DNA of 49,101 bases from Acholeplasmataceae bacterium (GTDB taxonomy: Bacteria; Bacillota_I; Bacilli_A; Acholeplasmatales; Acholeplasmataceae). Made by a program: the position numbers and the translations under genes. Position 1 is the stretch's first letter. Every line of letters starts with the position of its first letter. The stretch covers positions 1 through 49,101 of the forward strand of contig JAFGTQ010000021.1 in assembly GCA_016934015.1 (NCBI GenBank). Reading direction: 5' to 3'. Shown one piece after another: positions 8,680 through 15,982 of the stretch. The notes below the pieces were generated by a model. That model was not told the DNA's origin. It saw only the letters and a program-made list of their open reading frames with translations, and searched no databases.

Positions 8680-9327
8680 TTATGTAGATTCTAAATAATC
8701 AAATCTTTTTTCTAAGTATCTAAAGAATTTCACAATAATATAACTAATGATAAGATAAAATGCGAAAGCTAATACAAATGGAGATATTGTGAAATCTCTT
8801 GATACAATTTCTTTCACGTTTCTCATGAGATCAGAAACCGCAATGACAGTGACTAAAGCAGTATCTTTGATTAATGTGATCACTTCATTGGCAATCACTG
8901 GAAATTGAATTCGAATTGCTTGTGGAAGAATTACAAAGCGATAAGTTTTAAATGAAGAAGCACCCATCATCTCTGCGCTTTCGAACTGATCTTTCGGCAA
9001 GCTTTCAATACCAGCACGAATGATTTCGATAAAATATGCACTATAATTAATGGCAAATCCAATGTATGCAACCATCATACGATCAATTGAAATACCAATG
9101 GCTGGTAGTCCATACATGATTAGAAACAGTTGCAACATTAAAGGTGTTCCCCTAAAAAACCATGTGTATATTCTGACAACTTGATTTAAAAACTTATTTT
9201 TTCTTGATGTGATGGAAATAATAAGCGCAACAGGAAATGATATGAGTAGTGTCACAATGAAGATACTTAACGATACAACCGCACCTCTGGCGATATATTG
9301 AGTAACTTCAAGTAAATAATCAATCAT
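8680..9327 (-). CDS. Polar amino-acid ABC transporter permease
   Basis: Inner-membrane permease of the HisM/GlnP family, 215 residues with about five membrane segments. The family-typical FRGTPLMLQLF stretch lies near residue 59, and the EAA loop that contacts the ATPase reads EMMGASSFKTYRFVILPQAIR (about 118-138). Its ATG overlaps the end of the substrate-binding protein gene by four bases. The operon ends at the terminator 8623-8652 without an ATPase gene, so the GlnQ-type subunit must come from elsewhere. Its substrate is an amino acid of unknown type. Confidence 0.9.
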   Translation of the reverse strand: MIDYLLEVTQYIARGAVVSLSIFIVTLLISFPVALIISITSRKNKFLNQVVRIYTWFFRGTPLMLQLFLIMYGLPAIGISIDRMMVAYIGFAINYSAYFIEIIRAGIESLPKDQFESAEMMGASSFKTYRFVILPQAIRIQFPVIANEVITLIKDTALVTVIAVSDLMRNVKEIVSRDFTISPFVLAFAFYLIISYIIVKFFRYLEKRFDYLEST

Positions 9328-10112
9328 CTTAAAAAGATATCCTCATCAAACCATTGCATTGAAATTTCTGATGCTTTTCCATCTTCAATCATTTCAAGAA
9401 GTACTTGGTTAATTTGATCACGGATGCTATCAGATTCTAGTCTAAATCCAACACCATAAGTTTCTTCAGCAAAATTTTCAGAAGCGACTCTATACTCACC
9501 ATTTGATTGGCTGATAATATAGCGTCCCATAATCTCATCAATAACAACAGCATCAATAGTTCCATTCTTTAGTTCAAGTAAAGCTTGGTTGTACTGATCG
9601 TATTTTAATAGCTCACCTAAGCTACTTACAATCGAATTCGCATTAACAGCCTCTTCAGCAGCACTGCTAATTTGCACTCCAACTTTTTTACCAACTAAAT
9701 CACTAATTAAATTGATCGTAGAATCACTTGAAACCATAATCATTTGCGTATTTGCAATATATGGATTACTGAAAAGCATTTCTTCTAGTCTGGCTTCTGT
9801 AATCGTTAAACCATTCCAAATCATATCAATTTTCCCACTATTTAGCTCAAGAACTTTCGCATCCCAATCAATGGGTTGGAATCTTACTTCGATATTTAAT
9901 CGTCTTGCAACTTCTTTAGCTAAATCAACATCAAATCCAACGAGATTACCAGATGTATCTCTAAAACCCATTGGAGCAAACGTATCATCTAAACCGACAA
10001 TAAAATAACCTCTATCCTCGATGTCTTCCCAATTATTAATCACATTTGATTGACAACCAGCTAAGACAAAGAGCGTCACAACAATTAAAACTAAACCTAA
10101 CATTTTTTTCAT
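9324..10112 (-). CDS. Amino-acid ABC transporter substrate-binding lipoprotein
   Basis: Solute-binding protein of family 3, 262 residues. A lipoprotein signal peptide ends in LAGC with lipidated Cys20, so the mature protein is anchored on the outer face of the membrane. The typical start of the binding fold, FIVGLDDTFAPMGFRDTSGNLVGFDVDLAKEV, is visible near residues 37-68 (key parts GLDDTFAPMGF and GFDVDLAKE). The start has AGAGGTG upstream. It is the first gene of the pair and would deliver an amino acid to the downstream permease. The ligand (glutamine, cystine, arginine or others) cannot be called. Confidence 0.92.
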   Translation of the reverse strand: MKKMLGLVLIVVTLFVLAGCQSNVINNWEDIEDRGYFIVGLDDTFAPMGFRDTSGNLVGFDVDLAKEVARRLNIEVRFQPIDWDAKVLELNSGKIDMIWNGLTITEARLEEMLFSNPYIANTQMIMVSSDSTINLISDLVGKKVGVQISSAAEEAVNANSIVSSLGELLKYDQYNQALLELKNGTIDAVVIDEIMGRYIISQSNGEYRVASENFAEETYGVGFRLESDSIRDQINQVLLEMIEDGKASEISMQWFDEDIFLR

Positions 10113-10133
10113 AATTTATTCACCTCTGCAACT

Positions 10134-10188
10134 ATTATAATTTAACGCTTTAGCATTGTAAAGTGATAAAATGATGAAAACGTTCTCT
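10134..10188 (-). promoter_or_regulatory. Promoter and cre-like site of the amino-acid ABC operon
   Basis: On the minus strand TTTACA (10157-10162) and TATAAT (10134-10139) are exactly 17 bases apart. Upstream of the -35 at 10175-10188 the minus strand reads AGAGAACGTTTTCA, which fits 13 of 14 positions of the WGWAARCGYTWWCA consensus for CcpA sites. The position suggests catabolite control, either activation or repression. Confidence 0.6.
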
Positions 10189-10189
10189 T

Positions 10190-10216
10190 AAAAAAAATAG
10201 CACTAATCAAAGTGCT
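10190..10216 (-). terminator. Terminator after the YerC-like gene
   Basis: On the minus strand AGCACT (10211-10216), a 6-base loop and AGTGCT (10199-10204) form a short stem followed by a run of T (A-run at 10190-10197 on the plus strand). Confidence 0.6.
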
Positions 10217-10225
10217 TATTAATTC

Positions 10226-10516
10226 CTACTTATTTGTTTTTTTAAATATTAAATGATATCCTTCAGCGCCATAAAGTAAAGATTTATTAACCCGTGATAT
10301 GGTAGCAGTAGATGCTTTTGTTTCTTTTGTAATTTCTTGGTAAGGGTGTTTTGCTTGAAGCATCTCAGCAACTTTTAATCGTTGAGCCATATCAAATATT
10401 TCTTTAACAGTACATAAATCCTCAAAAAAACGGTAACAGTCTTCTTGTGTTTCCAATTTTAAAATCACTTCATATAGATGATCAATATCTTCGTTTGCAA
10501 ATTTTGACTTATACAT
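10226..10516 (-). CDS. TrpR-like transcriptional regulator of the YerC/YecD family
   Basis: Small DNA-binding protein of the Trp-repressor superfamily, 96 residues, the usual size of YerC/YecD proteins. It is nearly all helical. The middle reads CTVKEIFDMAQRLKVAEML, and the helix-turn-helix is PYQEITKETKASTATISRVNKSL (about residues 58-80), with the T-x-A-S-T-A-T-I-S-R signature of the family. It is transcribed divergently from the tryptophan T-box and trpB, which suggests, but does not prove, that it controls tryptophan genes. YerC proteins lack a proven ligand. The promoter overlaps a cre-like palindrome. Confidence 0.85.
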   Translation of the reverse strand: MYKSKFANEDIDHLYEVILKLETQEDCYRFFEDLCTVKEIFDMAQRLKVAEMLQAKHPYQEITKETKASTATISRVNKSLLYGAEGYHLIFKKTNK

Positions 10517-10537
10517 AAATCCACCTCACTTTATCAT

Positions 10538-10574
10538 AGTATATCACTATTAGGCTAAATTGAAAACGTATTCA
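10538..10574 (-). promoter_or_regulatory. Promoter of the YerC-like gene overlapped by a cre-like site
   Basis: On the minus strand TTTTCA (10561-10566) and TATACT (10538-10543), preceded by the extended TG, are 17 bases apart. TGAATACGTTTTCA (10561-10574) matches the CcpA-site consensus at 13 of 14 positions and covers the -35 element. That placement predicts repression. Confidence 0.6.
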
Positions 10575-10606
10575 TTGTATCATTTTAACGAAAACTAAAA
10601 ATTTGA

Positions 10607-10635
10607 TTGACTTGATGGTTTGGATTTGTTACAAT
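10607..10635 (+). promoter_or_regulatory. Promoter of the T-box/trpB transcript
   Basis: TTGACT (10607-10612) and TACAAT (10630-10635) with a 17-base spacer. Transcription would begin near 10642, immediately before stem I of the T-box. Confidence 0.8.
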
Positions 10636-10639
10636 CTAA

Positions 10640-10901
10640 GAAATCGTTGAACAAGAGTAAGTAGAAAGCATTTGTGTTTTTGTAGAGAGCCAGTGTGTGG
10701 TGAAAACTGGTAAAACCAATGTTTTTGAATGGGCTTGTGAGAGGATACTTGAACAAAAGTAGGGTATCCCGGGGGCTTCCGTTATCAAGAGCTAAAGTAT
10801 GATTGTACTTAAATGAGGGTCTTTTTTTTGATGAAAGGCTAAAGATGAGGTGGCACCACGTTAATTCGTCCTCTACAGAGTTTTCTGTAGGGGATTTTTT
10901 T
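10640..10901 (+). ncRNA. Tryptophan-responsive T-box riboswitch
   Basis: Leader RNA that binds uncharged tRNA and allows read-through into trpB. Landmarks in order: the AGTA of the specifier loop (10656-10659), AGAGAG (10684-10689), GGTGAAAAC (about 10699-10707), and the GAA (10727-10729) that precedes the specifier codon TGG (10730-10732). The T-box motif is GAGGTGGCACCACG (10847-10860), with CGTCCTC (10867-10873) as its antiterminator partner. The specifier TGG means tRNA-Trp. The terminator stem begins inside the antiterminator pairing region, as expected for the mutually exclusive fold. Confidence 0.92.
10869..10901 (+). terminator. Conditional terminator of the T-box
   Basis: TCCTCTACAGA (10869-10879) pairs with TCTGTAGGGGA (10884-10894), with one G-U pair and a 4-base loop, then a run of seven T. 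Its left arm overlaps the antiterminator partner CGTCCTC. Confidence 0.9.
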
Positions 10902-10907
10902 ATGCAA

Positions 10908-10930
10908 GGAGGGGAACCATGAGATTCTGA
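10908..10930 (+). other. Strong ribosome site with a three-codon frame, possible fossil gene start
   Basis: GGAGGGG (10908-10914) sits in good position before ATG AGA TTC TGA (10919-10930), which encodes only Met-Arg-Phe. It follows the T-box terminator at the place where the first gene of a trp operon would begin, 58 bases before trpB. It may be the remains of a deleted first gene or a minimal leader frame. Confidence 0.45.
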
Positions 10931-10988
10931 ATATATATTTTATTAAATAAAGTAACAAAAATACAAAATCATATAAAGGAGAATTATC

Positions 10989-12161
10989 ATGGAATTTCAA
11001 TTTGGAAAATTTGGAGGACAATTTGTTCCTCAACCTGTCATGGATGCTTTAAATGAATTAGAAAATGCTTTTCAAGAAGCGATGAAGGATCAAAGTTTTA
11101 TTGATGAGCTTAATTATTATTTAAAAGACTATGTTGGACGTCCTTCACCATTATATTTTGCTGAAAATTTGACGAATAAATTAGGCGGGGCAAAAATATA
11201 CCTTAAAAGAGAAGATTTAAACCACACTGGCGCACATAAAATCAATAATACAATTGGACAAATATTGCTAGCGAAAAGAATGGGGAAAACTAAAATAATA
11301 GCTGAAACTGGTGCAGGTCAACATGGGGTTGCTACTGCAACTGCAGCTGCCATGTTTGGTATGGAATGCGAAATATTTCAAGGCGAAGTTGATATTCAAA
11401 GACAAAAATTAAATGTTTTTAGAATGGAAATGCTAGGTGCGAAAGTAACAAGTGTTACGCAAGGAACAAAAACATTAGCAGATGCGGTCGATTATGCGAT
11501 TATGCAATGGGTAGATCGAATCAAAGACACTTTTTACTTATTAGGAAGTGTTGTTGGTCCACATCCTTATCCAACAATTGTCAAAACTTTTCAAAAGATT
11601 ATTGGTGAAGAAGCAAAACAACAAATCATCGAAAAAGAAAATAGATTACCAGATTATGTAGTTGCTTGTGTAGGTGGAGGATCAAACGCTATGGGTTTAT
11701 TTAATGATTTTATCATAGAAAAAAATGTACAAATTATCGGCGTCGAAGCCGCAGGTAAGGGATTAGATACTTTAGAACATGCAGCAACTTTAACACTCGG
11801 AAAAGAAGGTGTCATCCATGGTATGAACACAAAAGTTATCCTCGATGATCAAGGTAAAATAGCACCTGTTTATTCAATTTCTGCAGGTCTAGATTATCCT
11901 GGTGTAGGACCTGAACACGCTTATTTACAATCGTTGAATCGTGCCGAATATGTTTCAGTGACTGATCAAGAAGCTGTGGACGCATTTCTTGAGTTATCAA
12001 AAATTGAGGGTATTATACCAGCAATTGAATCAAGCCATGCCATTGCGTATGTAATGAAATTAGCTCCAACTTTAAGTCAAGATAAAATTATTATTGTCAA
12101 CTTAAGTGGTCGTGGAGATAAAGATGTTGAAGCTATAGAATCCTATATTCAATCAAAATAA
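10989..12161 (+). CDS. trpB: Tryptophan synthase beta chain
   Basis: PLP enzyme that joins indole and serine to tryptophan, 390 residues, the normal length of TrpB1. The PLP lysine is Lys84 in [11 protein letters not shown], and the catalytic glutamate is Glu106 in AETGAGQHG. The phosphate loop GGGSNAMG is present. The COMM-region stretch that usually reads MGAEDVERQ is [10 protein letters not shown] here, a noticeable change. The ribosome site is AAAGGAG, 7 bases before ATG. There is no trpA or other trp gene beside it, so it probably salvages indole rather than channelling it from an alpha subunit. Expression is controlled by the tryptophan T-box upstream. Confidence 0.95.
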   Translation: MEFQFGKFGGQFVPQPVMDALNELENAFQEAMKDQSFIDELNYYLKDYVGRPSPLYFAENLTNKLGGAKIYLKREDLNHTGAHKINNTIGQILLAKRMGKTKIIAETGAGQHGVATATAAAMFGMECEIFQGEVDIQRQKLNVFRMEMLGAKVTSVTQGTKTLADAVDYAIMQWVDRIKDTFYLLGSVVGPHPYPTIVKTFQKIIGEEAKQQIIEKENRLPDYVVACVGGGSNAMGLFNDFIIEKNVQIIGVEAAGKGLDTLEHAATLTLGKEGVIHGMNTKVILDDQGKIAPVYSISAGLDYPGVGPEHAYLQSLNRAEYVSVTDQEAVDAFLELSKIEGIIPAIESSHAIAYVMKLAPTLSQDKIIIVNLSGRGDKDVEAIESYIQSK

Positions 12162-12400
12162 TAAATCGGTTATTTAATTAGATTGTGTTTTTAATGGAAA
12201 TTTTTACACGGTATCATATAATAGAATTAGATTTAGAGATACATGAATTTTATAAATAAACAACAATTTCCATTGATGATGCGTTCTTTAGTTGAACTTT
12301 TTCCATGATCATACTCGTTGAAGAATATTGATTGTTCTATCACTAGAAAATTAATGTATGAAATCGATTGACATTTAATGGATTTTAGGAGGAGTAATAG

Positions 12401-12769
12401 ATGAAAACATTTGAAGATTTTCTAAATACTATTGATCTTGTTGAACATCAAATGAAACTGAAAGAAATTTTGGATTGGATAAAAATTACTTATCCAAATC
12501 TAAAGGAACGTATTGCTTGGAATCAACCCATGTTCACCGATCATGACACATTCATTATCGCTTTTAGTGTGTCAAAGAAACATATTGCTATTGCACCTGA
12601 GAAAGTAGCCATTGATAAATTTCTTAAAGATATCGAAGCTTCAGGTTATGAAACGAGTACAATGCTATTTAGAATTAAATGGAAAGATACTGTTGATTAT
12701 AACTTATTGAAAAAAATAATTGATTTCAACATTGAGAGCAAAAAAGAGCATACGAAATTTTGGAGATAA
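12401..12769 (+). CDS. DUF1801 family protein (YdhG/Fra-like)
   Basis: Small soluble protein, 122 residues, with the DUF1801 pattern: an N-terminal helical part, then LKERIAWNQPMFTDHDTFIIAFSVSKKHIAIAPE (key parts IAWNQPMF and FIIAFSVSKKHI) and a C-terminal helix. Proteins of this family include the Bacillus subtilis YdhG (Fra), described as a frataxin-like iron chaperone. Others have no known role, so a link to iron is tentative. The ribosome site GGAGGAG is strong. A possible -10 TATAAT at 12217-12222 would give a leader of about 170 bases. The gene stands alone and is closed by a strong terminator. Confidence 0.75.
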   Translation: MKTFEDFLNTIDLVEHQMKLKEILDWIKITYPNLKERIAWNQPMFTDHDTFIIAFSVSKKHIAIAPEKVAIDKFLKDIEASGYETSTMLFRIKWKDTVDYNLLKKIIDFNIESKKEHTKFWR

Positions 12770-12792
12770 TAAGATAAGAATAAAATCTATAA

Positions 12793-12826
12793 AAAAAGAC
12801 TAGATCATCATAATTCTAGTCTTTTT
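12793..12826. terminator. Bidirectional terminator
   Basis: AAAAAGACTAGA (12793-12804) pairs perfectly with TCTAGTCTTTTT (12815-12826) around 10 bases. It serves the DUF1801 gene and the convergent DUF1295 operon. Confidence 0.9.
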
Positions 12827-12860
12827 GTTTAATTCTAAATCAATATATTTTATTATAATA

Positions 12861-13652
12861 CTATTTTTTTGGTGGAAGTGGGAAGAAAACAGATGTTTTT
12901 TTAGCATACTCTTGGAATTCAACATTATCTTTATATTTTCGTTCAAGTAGTGGTACTCCAGATACGAATAATAAGAGATGCGTAATAATCATGGGTCCAA
13001 TAAACCCTAAGAGATTCCAACTGATAAGTGATGCCATGGAAATGATCCATATACCCCACCACATCGTAGCTTCTCCAAAATAATTTGGGTGACGCGTGTA
13101 TTTCCATAATCCAGATTGCATGATTTTACCTTTGTTTTCTGGATTTTTAATGAATTTTTTAAGTTGTGCATCACCAACGACTTCAAAGTAATACCCAAAA
13201 ACCCACAACAAGACACCAAATCCATAAACGAACCATCCTAAAGTGGAATTAATACCTACAGTGTACATGCTAGATAGTTGAATGGGTAATGAGATGACAA
13301 ACAATAAGAGCATTTGTGACATAAAAACTCTGAAAAACGCATTTAAAACTTGATGATTTCCCCATTTTTTACGCATATCAACATATCGATAATCTTCTTT
13401 GGCATTCCAATTTCTTTTTGTTAAATGATAGAAGAGTCTAAAACCCCAAAGTGAAACAAATAATGTAATGGTCAATGAAACAATGTTGTAGTTTTGGTTA
13501 TAAATGAGAGAGACGAAAGCGACAACAACAAATCCTAAACCCCACGCAACGTCAGCTATTCCATTATTTTTTTTCTTTTGTGCAATTAAGAAAAATGTGA
13601 CAAAGAAAATGATGAGTGCAAGTAAAACAATTAAGAAACTTAAATAATTCAT
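12861..13652 (-). CDS. DUF1295 membrane protein (steroid reductase-like fold)
   Basis: Integral membrane protein, 263 residues with about six to seven hydrophobic segments. The C-terminal part has the isoprenylcysteine methyltransferase / steroid-5-alpha-reductase type motif [21 protein letters not shown] (about residues 184-204) with the conserved RHPNYFGE. A terminal PLLERKY stretch follows. Members of DUF1295 are proposed oxidoreductases or methyltransferases on lipids or isoprenoids, but bacterial substrates are mostly unknown. Its start overlaps the stop of the DAK2-DegV gene by four bases, which ties it to fatty-acid or envelope lipid metabolism by context only. Confidence 0.8.
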   Translation of the reverse strand: MNYLSFLIVLLALIIFFVTFFLIAQKKKNNGIADVAWGLGFVVVAFVSLIYNQNYNIVSLTITLFVSLWGFRLFYHLTKRNWNAKEDYRYVDMRKKWGNHQVLNAFFRVFMSQMLLLFVISLPIQLSSMYTVGINSTLGWFVYGFGVLLWVFGYYFEVVGDAQLKKFIKNPENKGKIMQSGLWKYTRHPNYFGEATMWWGIWIISMASLISWNLLGFIGPMIITHLLLFVSGVPLLERKYKDNVEFQEYAKKTSVFFPLPPKK

Positions 13653-15412
13653 GATTTATCTCCTTCAATGTATGAAACAGCAATCGTGCCTAGACCAGCA
13701 TTCATCGCAACAATCGTTGAAATGTCCATGACATAATCTGGTGCACGTCCAATCAATTTTGTGTATTTTTCGATGTAATCATCAACACGCTGTCCACCTT
13801 TCGCATGGACAATTGCATATTTTTCAATCCCTGATCTTTCCATCGCTTCTTTGACATGGTTATATATTTTTTGATCTGATGACTTTAAAGATAATCCCTT
13901 ATCAGAAATAATACCTTTGCCATTTTCATCAATTGAAATAACAGGTTTTAGATTTGTAATTTTACCAATAAGACCAGTTACTTTTGATACACGACCATTT
14001 TTAACCATGTATTTTAATGTTTTAACACTAACATAAATTTTTGATTGTTTTACATAGTGATCCATTTTTTCAACAATATCATCAACAGGCAAGCCTTGTT
14101 GAATTAATTCTTGTGCTTTCATAACTAGAAGTCCTTCAGCACCTGAATTTTGTTTGGAATTAATGACACGAATTTTTTTATCAGAAAATTTTTGTGAAGC
14201 TTCAACAAATGCACGATATGTTCCACTCATTTCTTCAGATACCGTGATGACAATAATATCATCATAATAGGTTGTTAAAAATGAGAAGAAGTTTTCAAGT
14301 TGTTTTTGATTGGGTTGAGAAGAAGAAGGATAAACAGAGAGATCATCCATCATTTGGTAGAAACGATCACTTTTAATCGTAATCTTGTCATAATAAATCG
14401 TATCTTCCATATGAAGATTTAAAGGATATTGGTGTATTTGATGTTCGTCAATATAAGATTCTGGTAAATCTGCAATCGAATCCGTGACAAGTGCAATTTT
14501 ATATTTTGGATGATTTGCAGCTTCAAATTGACGACGCATATCATCAACCTTTTGTTCAGATAATCGACCAAGTTTACTTAATTTTTCAAATACTTGATCT
14601 GGATAATCGGAGTGAATGTGAATACGAACTGTTTTATCACTGCCCGCAACAACTAAAGAATCTCCATCATTTGATAGTGATGTACGGATATCATCCAAGT
14701 TGAAATTTGTGCCACGTAATAATGCTTCAGTGCAATAACGATATTGAGAATCTTCTAAGTGATCCACATGGATATGATCGATGGTTTCTTTTGGAGACAT
14801 ATCGATTTCTTCACCTTTTAACGCTTTAATAAAGCCTTCAATAAAATGAACAAATCCTTTAGCTCCTGCATCAACGACTTTATTTTCCTTTAATACAGCG
14901 AGAAGCTCAGGTGTCCGAGCGAGTTCAATTTTGACCATTTCAAATGCATTTGTTAAAATATCTAAAAAATCATTACCTTTAGTCTTTACTGTTTCAACTG
15001 CATGAGCAAAAGCACGCATCACGGTAATCATCGTACCTTCAACAGGTTTAGAGATTGATTGATATGCATAAGTCGATGCACGCTTTAACATTTCAGCAAA
15101 TGATTCTTTACTTACTTCATTTTGAACATTCAAGGAAAATCCATAAATGTATTGCGCAAAAATAATTCCCGAATTACCTCGAGCACCAACTATTGCTGCA
15201 TCAGCAATCGATTGTAAAGTTTCTTCACTTGTCTTTCCTAATTTGGATCTTTCAATGATGGATTGCATCATCGATGCTAAATTAGATCCAGTATCCCCAT
15301 CTGGGACAGGAAACACATTAATTGCATTTAAACCATTTTTTTCTTGAATCACATTTTTAGCACCTAGAATAAATGATTTGTAGATCAGTTCATTGTTTAG
15401 ATATTCAGTCAT
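13649..15412 (-). CDS. DAK2 domain / DegV fusion protein (FakA-FakB-like fatty acid kinase)
   Basis: A 587-residue fusion. The N-terminus (about 1-200) is the DAK2/DhaL ATP-binding domain with [14 protein letters not shown], where Asp38 and Asp40 would hold Mg-ATP, and GARGNSG. A linker domain follows. From about residue 305 to the end comes a DegV lipid-binding domain beginning [13 protein letters not shown], with the ligand-site stretch [11 protein letters not shown]. In other Firmicutes these functions are split between FakA, the kinase, and FakB, the acyl carrier, which together make acyl-phosphate from host or medium fatty acids. The fusion suggests both in one chain. It is the middle gene of the DUF2177-DAK2/DegV-DUF1295 operon. 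Confidence 0.9.
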   Translation of the reverse strand: MTEYLNNELIYKSFILGAKNVIQEKNGLNAINVFPVPDGDTGSNLASMMQSIIERSKLGKTSEETLQSIADAAIVGARGNSGIIFAQYIYGFSLNVQNEVSKESFAEMLKRASTYAYQSISKPVEGTMITVMRAFAHAVETVKTKGNDFLDILTNAFEMVKIELARTPELLAVLKENKVVDAGAKGFVHFIEGFIKALKGEEIDMSPKETIDHIHVDHLEDSQYRYCTEALLRGTNFNLDDIRTSLSNDGDSLVVAGSDKTVRIHIHSDYPDQVFEKLSKLGRLSEQKVDDMRRQFEAANHPKYKIALVTDSIADLPESYIDEHQIHQYPLNLHMEDTIYYDKITIKSDRFYQMMDDLSVYPSSSQPNQKQLENFFSFLTTYYDDIIVITVSEEMSGTYRAFVEASQKFSDKKIRVINSKQNSGAEGLLVMKAQELIQQGLPVDDIVEKMDHYVKQSKIYVSVKTLKYMVKNGRVSKVTGLIGKITNLKPVISIDENGKGIISDKGLSLKSSDQKIYNHVKEAMERSGIEKYAIVHAKGGQRVDDYIEKYTKLIGRAPDYVMDISTIVAMNAGLGTIAVSYIEGDKS

Positions 15413-15421
15413 AAAGCACCC

Positions 15422-15823
15422 CTAAAATATAGTATGGTAGAGAACATAAGTTAAACTTGATGTTGAAGCTCCTAAGAAAGAACCCCACATAAGATCGATA
15501 ATTGTAATTTTAATTGGCCATCCTTCGAGTGTTGCTAAATTAGTTAAATCATAAGTCGCATACGTGATAAAACCGAATAAAGCCCCATAAAGCATCGCCT
15601 TCCAAAGTGTTTCTGATGTGATTGAAGGTTGAATCGCAAAGAAGACTAATCCACCTATAAACAATAAATAGAAGATAATAGCTGCTGTCCAATTTGTGTC
15701 TGTTTTTAATAATGAACCAATTTGATTTTGATAAAGATTTTTTGCAATAACTCCTAACCATATGAGGTCAATGATTAAAAATAATACAAATGCAACTCCG
15801 TAGAGTTTAAAAAATTGTGCCAT
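15422..15823 (-). CDS. DUF2177 family membrane protein
   Basis: Small membrane protein, 133 residues with four predicted membrane helices. It matches the DUF2177 pattern: an N-terminal FLIIDLIWLGVIAKNLYQNQIG with the conserved D-x-x-W-L-G, a central TYDLTNLATLEGWPIKITIID with the conserved YDLTN and WP, and a terminal W-G-S-x-x-G. The function is unknown. It is the first gene of the operon that continues with the DAK2-DegV fusion 9 bases downstream. Its minus-strand promoter has TATAAT (15849-15854) with the extended TG. Confidence 0.85.
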   Translation of the reverse strand: MAQFFKLYGVAFVLFLIIDLIWLGVIAKNLYQNQIGSLLKTDTNWTAAIIFYLLFIGGLVFFAIQPSITSETLWKAMLYGALFGFITYATYDLTNLATLEGWPIKITIIDLMWGSFLGASTSSLTYVLYHTIF

Positions 15824-15848
15824 AATAAACCCCCTTTTTTATGCTTTC

Positions 15849-15954
15849 ATTATACCACGGTTTATTTTGAGGTTAAAATGATTTAATTTGTAAAGATATT
15901 GAAATAATATCCAAAGCGCTTTCACATAATTATGCGACATTCCTGTGTTATAAT
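15849..15954. promoter_or_regulatory. Divergent promoter region of DUF2177 and lipoate ligase with a cre-like site
   Basis: Minus strand: TATAAT at 15849-15854 preceded by TGG. Plus strand: extended TGTTATAAT with the hexamer at 15949-15954. Between them, CCAAAGCGCTTTCA (15911-15924) is a palindromic CcpA-type site matching TGAAAGCGCTTTCA at 12 of 14 bases. It lies just upstream of the -35 position of the ligase promoter. Confidence 0.55.
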
Positions 15955-15982
15955 GATGCTAGAAAAATGGTGGAGGTATAAC

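Noticed and set aside
12245-12392. Minus-strand open reading of about 45 codons before the DUF1801 gene
   Set aside because: It has no start codon or ribosome site and overlaps the leader of the DUF1801 gene; it looks like chance in AT-rich DNA.
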